Position numbers and translations under genes: made by a program. A DNA stretch of 20,289 nucleotides, taken from assembly GCA_025350445.1 (NCBI GenBank), contig JANXXV010000565.1:1-20289 (forward strand), written 5' to 3'. Below, in pieces: positions 15,470-20,289 of the stretch; position 1 is the stretch's first letter, and every line of letters starts with the position of its first letter. Under the pieces are notes generated by a model. The model made no database searches. It was not told the origin of the DNA and saw only the letters and a list, made by a program, of their open reading frames with translations. The stretch is from Bryobacteraceae bacterium (GTDB lineage: Bacteria > Acidobacteriota > Terriglobia > Bryobacterales > Bryobacteraceae).

Positions 15470-17743
15470 TCCGAACGCGATAATATTGCCGCCCGCCGCT
15501 ACCGCCACGAACTGTTTCCCATCCACGGCGTAGGTCATGGGGGAAGCTTTCCAGGTTTCGTTGGTGTGGAAATGCCAGAGCGGACTTCCGTCCTTCGCGT
15601 TCACGGCTGCCAGCGCTCCGCTGTCGTCTCCAAAGAATACCAGGCCTCCGGCGGTGGAGAGCACGCCCCCCCAGCTATCGGCCGGGCCCACCTGCGGAAC
15701 CTCCCACACGATTTTCCCGGTCTTCACGTCCAGCGCCCGCAGAAACTTCTGGCCCGGCTCTCCAGGTACGCGCCGGGTTCCCCCACCGTAGAAAGACTGG
15801 CCGGGCTCCCACCACGCCGACGACTTCGTATAGATGTTGCAACTCTCCAGCGCCATCAGGTAGAACAGGCCGGTGTCCGGATTGAAGGCGGTAGACATCC
15901 AGTTCGTTGCGCCCTCCACGGACGGACAGGCCTTGGTTCCTTTGACGCTAGGCTCGGCGTCTTTCAAAACCTTCGGGCGGCCATCGGCGCCGATGCCGCT
16001 GGCCCAAGTCATTTTCTTCACAAATGGCTGGCCCAGCAGGAATTCACCCGTCAACCGGTCCAGCACGTAGAAGAATCCGTTACGATTCCCCTGCAGCAGC
16101 AGCTTTCTCGGCCGGCCGCCGAACTCGGTGTCCACCAGCATCGGGGTTTCCGCCGCGTCCCAATCGTGCAGGTCGTGCGGCGTGAACTGGTAATACCAGC
16201 GCAGCTTTCCGGTGGCGGGTTCCAGCGCAACCACGGAACTGGAATAGAGATTGTCGCCTTTTCGTTCGTCGCCATTGTAATCGGGGCAGGGATTGCCGGT
16301 CGGCCAGTAGATCAGGTTGGCGGCGGGGTCGAAGGTGCCGGTCAGCCAGGCGGTGGCGCAGCCGTGCTCGATGGCCCGTCCCACCCAGGTTTCCGATAGC
16401 GGCTCGCCGGGCTTGGGCATGGTCCAGAATCGCCAGACGTGTTCGCCGGTTGAGGCCTTGAAGGCATCGATGAAACCCCGCGCGCCTTCGTCTCCCCCGG
16501 ACGTGCCGGAGAGCACCAGATCGCCAGCCACCAGCGGTGCTGACGTGGCGCCATAGTGTTGGCGGAAGTCCGCCATTTCGGCGTCCCACAACAGGTTGCC
16601 ATTGGCGCGGTGGAGTGCGATTACGTGTGCGTCGTCGGTTGCCAGGAATACCCGTTCGCCCAGTACGGCCACGCCCCGATTGATGGCGCCCCCCGCGTCC
16701 CCGATCACGCCCTTGGTCAGCGGGCGCGCGTAGTGCCAGATTTGCCGGCCGCTGCGCCCGTCCAGCGCATACACTTCATTGGCGGTAGTCACGTACATCA
16801 CTCCGTCCACAACCACCGGCGTTAGCTCCAGGCGCCGGGCGTTTCCGATCGGGAAAACCCATTTGGGCGCCAGGCCGGCGACGTTCGCGATTTTAATGCC
16901 GTTAAGCGGGCTGTGCCGGTTGCCGCTCAGCTGCCCATGATAGCTGGGCCAGTTTCCAGGTTTCGGATTGGCCAGTTCGGCGGACGAAACGCCGGCGTCG
17001 AGCTTTGGATTGGGAGTGGCGGTGAAGGGAATGCCGTCCAGCCGCAGGCTCGCGAGGTAGGCGGTCAGATCGCGGACCTCCTCCGGGGTCCCGTTCACCG
17101 GCGGCATCAGCGATTTCGGGTCATGTACCAAGCTCTTGACATCGCTCTTCGCCAGCAGTTGCAGCGAGCCGTCCAGCGCCTGCATCTGCAGGTCGTAATC
17201 GCTCTCATTTTTAACCAGGCCTTGCAGTGTCTTTCCGTTCTTCAGGTGTACGGTAACAAATTTGTAGCCGGGGGCGACAATTGCGCCGGGATCGCGCAAG
17301 GACTGGGTAATGAAGGCCAGCCTGCGGGCGCCGCCCAGATTCGAAAGGTCGGGCCCCAGCACCCCGCCTGCGCCGCGAATCATGTGGCAGCCATCGCACT
17401 TTCCTTTCCCGGCGAAGAAGCGCTTGCCGGCTTCGGCATCGCCCGGCAATTTCTGATCGGCTGCGGGCGAGCGCAGGCCTATGACGTAATCGACGATGGA
17501 ACCCAGCGCCGCCTCCGGCAGCGGAAAGGCGGGCATGCCGGATTCGGGGATGCCGTTATGAATCACATCGCGCAGGGCTTGCCGCGTTTGCGTGCGGGAA
17601 CGCCGTCCGTCGACGATGTTCGGGCCGCGTTCGCCGCCCGCGCCGTCCGAGCCGTGGCAAGGGGAGCACCGCGATGCGAACTCCTGGGCACTGGCGGCGG
17701 CCAATGAAATCAGGAAAACGGGGATAAGCCGGTGTGCAACCAT
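15461..17743 (-). CDS. Periplasmic PQQ-dependent dehydrogenase with two N-terminal cytochrome c domains
   Basis: 760 residues. Residues 1-20 are a signal peptide. The first cytochrome c domain has CSPCH (26-30) with Met70 as likely ligand (ESGMPAFPLP). The second has CDGCH (116-120), with a beta-rich insert (about 159-205, GYKFVTVHLKNGKTLQGLVK) before the probable ligand Met213 (SLMPPVNG); this resembles the heme-binding domain of Planctomycete/Verrucomicrobia proteins. From about 262 (NWPSYHGQLSGNRHSPL) an eight-bladed PQQ propeller follows, with WPTGNP (Asn484) and TPHDLHDWDA. Asp527 aligns with the catalytic base and Asp529 lies two residues on. The vicinal Cys-Cys of methanol dehydrogenases is replaced by DAGGAINRG (349-357). 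It should oxidise an alcohol or sugar in the periplasm, passing electrons through its hemes to the respiratory chain. The cytochromes are N-terminal, whereas classical quinohemoprotein alcohol dehydrogenases carry one at the C-terminus. Substrate unknown. Confidence 0.92.
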   Translation of the reverse strand: MVAHRLIPVFLISLAAASAQEFASRCSPCHGSDGAGGERGPNIVDGRRSRTQTRQALRDVIHNGIPESGMPAFPLPEAALGSIVDYVIGLRSPAADQKLPGDAEAGKRFFAGKGKCDGCHMIRGAGGVLGPDLSNLGGARRLAFITQSLRDPGAIVAPGYKFVTVHLKNGKTLQGLVKNESDYDLQMQALDGSLQLLAKSDVKSLVHDPKSLMPPVNGTPEEVRDLTAYLASLRLDGIPFTATPNPKLDAGVSSAELANPKPGNWPSYHGQLSGNRHSPLNGIKIANVAGLAPKWVFPIGNARRLELTPVVVDGVMYVTTANEVYALDGRSGRQIWHYARPLTKGVIGDAGGAINRGVAVLGERVFLATDDAHVIALHRANGNLLWDAEMADFRQHYGATSAPLVAGDLVLSGTSGGDEGARGFIDAFKASTGEHVWRFWTMPKPGEPLSETWVGRAIEHGCATAWLTGTFDPAANLIYWPTGNPCPDYNGDERKGDNLYSSSVVALEPATGKLRWYYQFTPHDLHDWDAAETPMLVDTEFGGRPRKLLLQGNRNGFFYVLDRLTGEFLLGQPFVKKMTWASGIGADGRPKVLKDAEPSVKGTKACPSVEGATNWMSTAFNPDTGLFYLMALESCNIYTKSSAWWEPGQSFYGGGTRRVPGEPGQKFLRALDVKTGKIVWEVPQVGPADSWGGVLSTAGGLVFFGDDSGALAAVNAKDGSPLWHFHTNETWKASPMTYAVDGKQFVAVAAGGNIIAFGLP

Positions 17744-17782
17744 CTATCGATAGTACCTGAATCGAACGGACATCAAAGTTGC

Positions 17783-17788
17783 TAAACT
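17783..17788 (+). promoter_or_regulatory. Possible -10 hexamer TAAACT
   Basis: It ends only ten bases before the ATG of the DUF4197 gene, so transcription from here would give a leader of just a few bases or none. No ribosome binding site is visible, consistent with a nearly leaderless message. There is no -35 match. Confidence 0.3.
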
Positions 17789-17798
17789 TTAGAATGCC

Positions 17799-18509
17799 AT
17801 GTCACAAAAGCTTAGCCTCCTCATGCTGGCGGTTGTGCTGGCGCTGCCGGCCAATGCGCAGTTCGGCAAGGTTCTCGACGGTCTTACCAAGCGCAGTAGC
17901 GGACCAGCCGATTCAAAGAGCGCCTCGGGGCTGAAAGAAGCTCTGCGGATCGGCACCGACCACGCGGTGGATCTGACCGCAACCGCCGATGGATTCTTTA
18001 AGAACGAAGCCATCAGGATTTTATTGCCCGATAAACTGCGGACGGTGGAAAAAGGATTGCGCATGGCGGGCATGGGCGCCAAGCTGGATGAATTCGAGCT
18101 GAGCATGAACCGCGCAGCCGAAAAGGCCGCTCCTGCCGCCCGCGGCATTTTTAAGGATGCCGTTGTGAAAATGACCTTCGACGATGCCCGCGGGATTTTG
18201 ACCGGCGGGAATACCTCCGCCACGGACTACTTCAAAGCGGCGACTTCGGAAAGACTCGCGGCCTCATTCAAGCCAACGGTGGAATCGGCGATGGACGAAA
18301 CCGGCGTGGTGAAGCAGTACAAGCAACTCACCGGTGGTCTTTCGTCGCTGCCGTTCGGATTCAGTCAGAGCTTCGACGTCACCGGCTATGTGGTTGGAAA
18401 GACCCTGGACGGATTGTTCTACATGCTCGGCCTGGAAGCGAAGAAGATCCGCACCGATCCAGCGGCGCGGATTACGCCTTTGCTCAAAGAAGTATTCGGC
18501 AAGCGTTGA
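17799..18509 (+). CDS. DUF4197 secreted protein
   Basis: 236 residues. A signal peptide (MSQKLSLLMLAVVLALPANA) precedes a mature part that matches the DUF4197 family along its length: GLKEALRIGTDHAVDLTATA (44-63), DGFFKNEAIRILLPDKLRTV (64-83), DEFELSMNRAAEKAAPAARG, FDDARGILTGGNTSATDYF, RLAASFKPTVESAMDETGVV and a C-terminal DGLFYMLGLEAKKIRTDP then LLKEVFGKR. Family members are periplasmic, largely helical and about 220-240 residues long; their function is not established. The start has no clear ribosome binding site. It is divergent from the PQQ gene, and the AsmA-like gene starts 24 bases after its stop, so these two are probably one transcript. Confidence 0.92.
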   Translation: MSQKLSLLMLAVVLALPANAQFGKVLDGLTKRSSGPADSKSASGLKEALRIGTDHAVDLTATADGFFKNEAIRILLPDKLRTVEKGLRMAGMGAKLDEFELSMNRAAEKAAPAARGIFKDAVVKMTFDDARGILTGGNTSATDYFKAATSERLAASFKPTVESAMDETGVVKQYKQLTGGLSSLPFGFSQSFDVTGYVVGKTLDGLFYMLGLEAKKIRTDPAARITPLLKEVFGKR

Positions 18510-18533
18510 TCACCGCTGATAACCCAACTCTTC

Positions 18534-20289
18534 ATGAACATGCCAAAGAAAGCAGTCGTTGCCGCTGGAATCGTGGCGGGTCTGGCCCTGGTAGTGGTTG
18601 GGGCTCTTGCTTTCGTGCTCGACGCGAACCAGTTCCGCCCGCTGCTCGAATCCCAACTCCAGGAACGTCTCCATCGCCCGGTGTCGCTGGGCGCGATGAG
18701 CCTGAAGATGTTCCCCTTGGCTATTCGCGTATCGGACGTCCTAATCGGCCAGCCGGAAGGGTTCAGTTCGCCGCAGCCTTTCCTGCGGGCGAAAGAGGTT
18801 TTCGTGGGTGTAGCGTTTCTGCCCCTGCTCCGCAAACAGGTCAGCGTCGATTCCATCCGGCTCCAGGCGCCCCGTCTCGAACTGATCCGCAATCAGTCTG
18901 GTGTCTGGAACTACGAAACCGGCGCCGGCGGACAGAACTCCGGTGCCGCAAACAACTTCACACTCGACGAACTCCAGGTCGAAGACGGACAACTGGCACT
19001 GGATGACCGGAAAGCGGCAACAGCCCGTGATGTCTACGAGCACATTGATGCCACGCTCAAAGGCGTGGGGCCGAACCGCCGCGGGTCCCTGTCCGGAAGC
19101 GTACGTCTGGACACTATCGCCGCGGCGCTGAAGATTCAGTCTGATTTCGAACTTGCCGATGCGCCGGCCGCAAAAGGAACACTCACTCTAATTTCGGACC
19201 GCAACAAGGATCCTCTCAACGTCGCCTTCGACCTGCGCCGCGCCGCCCATGGCCCGCTGGCCATCAATTCGCTGACTGCGAAAATCGGCGCGCTGGTGGC
19301 GTCGGCTACCGGATCCGTTGACATCGGCAAAACGCCTCCAACGCTGCGGATGCGCGTCCAGACCACCGGCGCGGCCATTGGCGATCTCACCCGCATCGCT
19401 GCACTATACGGAGCGGAATTTCCGGTGGGTCTCAAAGTAGATGGATTCCTGCAGGCAGACGTGCAAGTGACTGGAACCACCGAAAAGCCGTTACTTGCCG
19501 GTAAGATCGAAGCCACCAAGGCGCAAATCAGCGCCAAGGATCTGGCTGAGCCCGTGCGCGCCTCCGAGCTCTTCATTGATCTTACGCCGGATGTCCTCTC
19601 GACGCGGCCCTTCACTCTTGAAACCGGCGCCACGCGGCTCACGGCGCAGGCTATCGTCACCAATTACGGAAGTTCGTCCCGCACGGTTCAAGCCAGCCTC
19701 GCGGCCAGCGGTGCGCGCGTGGAAGAGTTGCTGCGCATGGCCACCGCATACGGCGTGAAGCCGGCGGGCCTGGCTGGCACAGGAATGGTCAACATCGACC
19801 TCAAGATCTCCGCGGCGGGCAAGGCATTCCGCTACTCCGGGTCGGGATCTCTGCGTGATGTTTCGCTCACCTCCCCGAAGCTACCGAAAACGCTCAGTGT
19901 GACCGCGGCGGATCTCAAGTTCGCCGAAGATCGCATCGGGCTTGAGCATTTGCAGGCAGCGCTCGGGTCAATGCATCTGGATGGCGCAGTCTCGATTCGT
20001 GATTTCTCCCGGCCAGACCTCCAATTCAACGCACATATCGATCAGTTGAATGTGGCCGAGCTGCAGAAAGACTGGGGCAGCCATGAAGCAAAGAAGGACT
20101 CCGCGCCCATTACTAATATCGCGGCCAACGGAACCCTGACCGTCGACCAGATTATCGACCAAAAAATCACGCTGACCAGCGTTAAGACGACCATCAAACT
20201 GGCCAATGGCATACTCACGCTGGACCCGCTCTCGGCACTCGTCTTCGGCGGCCGGCAAAGTGGTTCTATCGTTGCCGACCTGCGCGGTG
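18534..20289 (+). CDS. AsmA-family envelope protein (partial, runs off right edge)
   Basis: 585 codons are visible from the ATG at 18534 (or 18540) and the frame stays open to the window end. A membrane anchor (about residues 7-29, VVAAGIVAGLALVVVGALAF) is followed by the AsmA N-terminal domain: DANQFRPLLESQLQERLHRP, VSLGAMSLKMFPLAIRVSDV, VFVGVAFLPLLRKQVSVDSI, RLQAPRLELIRNQSGVWNYE. The rest is long repetitive beta-rich sequence, as in the bridge-like AsmA/TamB/YhdP superfamily implicated in lipid transport or outer-membrane homeostasis. A DUF748/AsmA-type segment (LNVAELQKDWG ... ANGTLTVDQIIDQKI ... KLANGILTLDPLSALVFGGR) lies near the edge. It probably forms a two-gene unit with the DUF4197 gene 24 bases upstream. 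The C-terminus is unseen, so final length is unknown. Confidence 0.9.
   Translation, partial: MNMPKKAVVAAGIVAGLALVVVGALAFVLDANQFRPLLESQLQERLHRPVSLGAMSLKMFPLAIRVSDVLIGQPEGFSSPQPFLRAKEVFVGVAFLPLLRKQVSVDSIRLQAPRLELIRNQSGVWNYETGAGGQNSGAANNFTLDELQVEDGQLALDDRKAATARDVYEHIDATLKGVGPNRRGSLSGSVRLDTIAAALKIQSDFELADAPAAKGTLTLISDRNKDPLNVAFDLRRAAHGPLAINSLTAKIGALVASATGSVDIGKTPPTLRMRVQTTGAAIGDLTRIAALYGAEFPVGLKVDGFLQADVQVTGTTEKPLLAGKIEATKAQISAKDLAEPVRASELFIDLTPDVLSTRPFTLETGATRLTAQAIVTNYGSSSRTVQASLAASGARVEELLRMATAYGVKPAGLAGTGMVNIDLKISAAGKAFRYSGSGSLRDVSLTSPKLPKTLSVTAADLKFAEDRIGLEHLQAALGSMHLDGAVSIRDFSRPDLQFNAHIDQLNVAELQKDWGSHEAKKDSAPITNIAANGTLTVDQIIDQKITLTSVKTTIKLANGILTLDPLSALVFGGRQSGSIVADLRG

Noticed and set aside
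15566..16399. A 277-codon plus-strand frame, plus another at 16913-17707 (264 codons)
   Set aside because: Both are antisense to the PQQ dehydrogenase, whose motifs are continuous over these regions. Long antisense frames are common in GC-rich genes.
1..20289. tRNA, rRNA, CRISPR arrays, phage or defence genes
   Set aside because: No cloverleaf, regularly spaced repeat with unique spacers, integrase, Cas, toxin-antitoxin or restriction motif was recognised by reading. A tool search could still find a small RNA.

Overview
The window is GC-rich bacterial chromosome, most probably from an Acidobacteriota member of the Bryobacterales (Candidatus Solibacter-like). The main evidence is the C-terminal domain of the 7885-10311 protein, which reads like the domain described as the Solibacter uncharacterised C-terminal family (TIGR03437). 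Supporting evidence is a TonB-dependent receptor with an N-terminal carboxypeptidase-regulatory-like domain and the many secreted proteins with Ala/Pro-rich tails. No databases were searched, so the taxonomy is an inference.

Layout. Positions 1-248 hold the start of a minus-strand gene cut by the window edge. A secreted protein of unknown function follows (429-1763), then a 33-codon remnant of a GNAT acetyltransferase on the minus strand. Next is a cobalamin riboswitch (about 1972-2167) in front of a TonB-dependent outer-membrane receptor (2278-4632), whose 3' end overlaps pdxH (4617-5261). A UPF0173 metallo-hydrolase (5410-6105) and a secreted DUF5829-like protein (6175-7152) come next. A gene-poor stretch (7153-7884) carries compact GC hairpins and a 14-bp direct repeat. 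It leads to an 808-residue secreted protein made of repeated aromatic/Gly 'GW' modules plus the Solibacter C-terminal domain.

Positions 10632-14348 encode an outer-membrane biogenesis pair: BamA, then the periplasmic chaperone Skp/OmpH, followed by a terminator. The stretch 14349-15460 is a gene graveyard. A secreted cupin gene has been inactivated by an in-frame stop and split by a 171-bp MITE-like element with perfect 13-bp terminal inverted repeats. On the minus strand, 15461-17743 encodes a PQQ-dependent dehydrogenase with two N-terminal cytochrome c motifs; its active site carries the extra Asp typical of lanthanide-type enzymes. Divergent from it are a DUF4197 lipoprotein-size secreted protein and an AsmA-family protein that runs off the right edge.

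Together the genes describe the cell envelope of a diderm: BamA/Skp assemble barrels such as the B12-controlled TonB receptor, AsmA and DUF4197 are envelope proteins, and the PQQ enzyme works in the periplasm. The most unusual items are the MITE-in-cupin locus, the Asp-x-Asp PQQ enzyme, and a B12-switched operon that also contains the vitamin B6 enzyme PdxH. I did not find a convincing new defence or mobile system.
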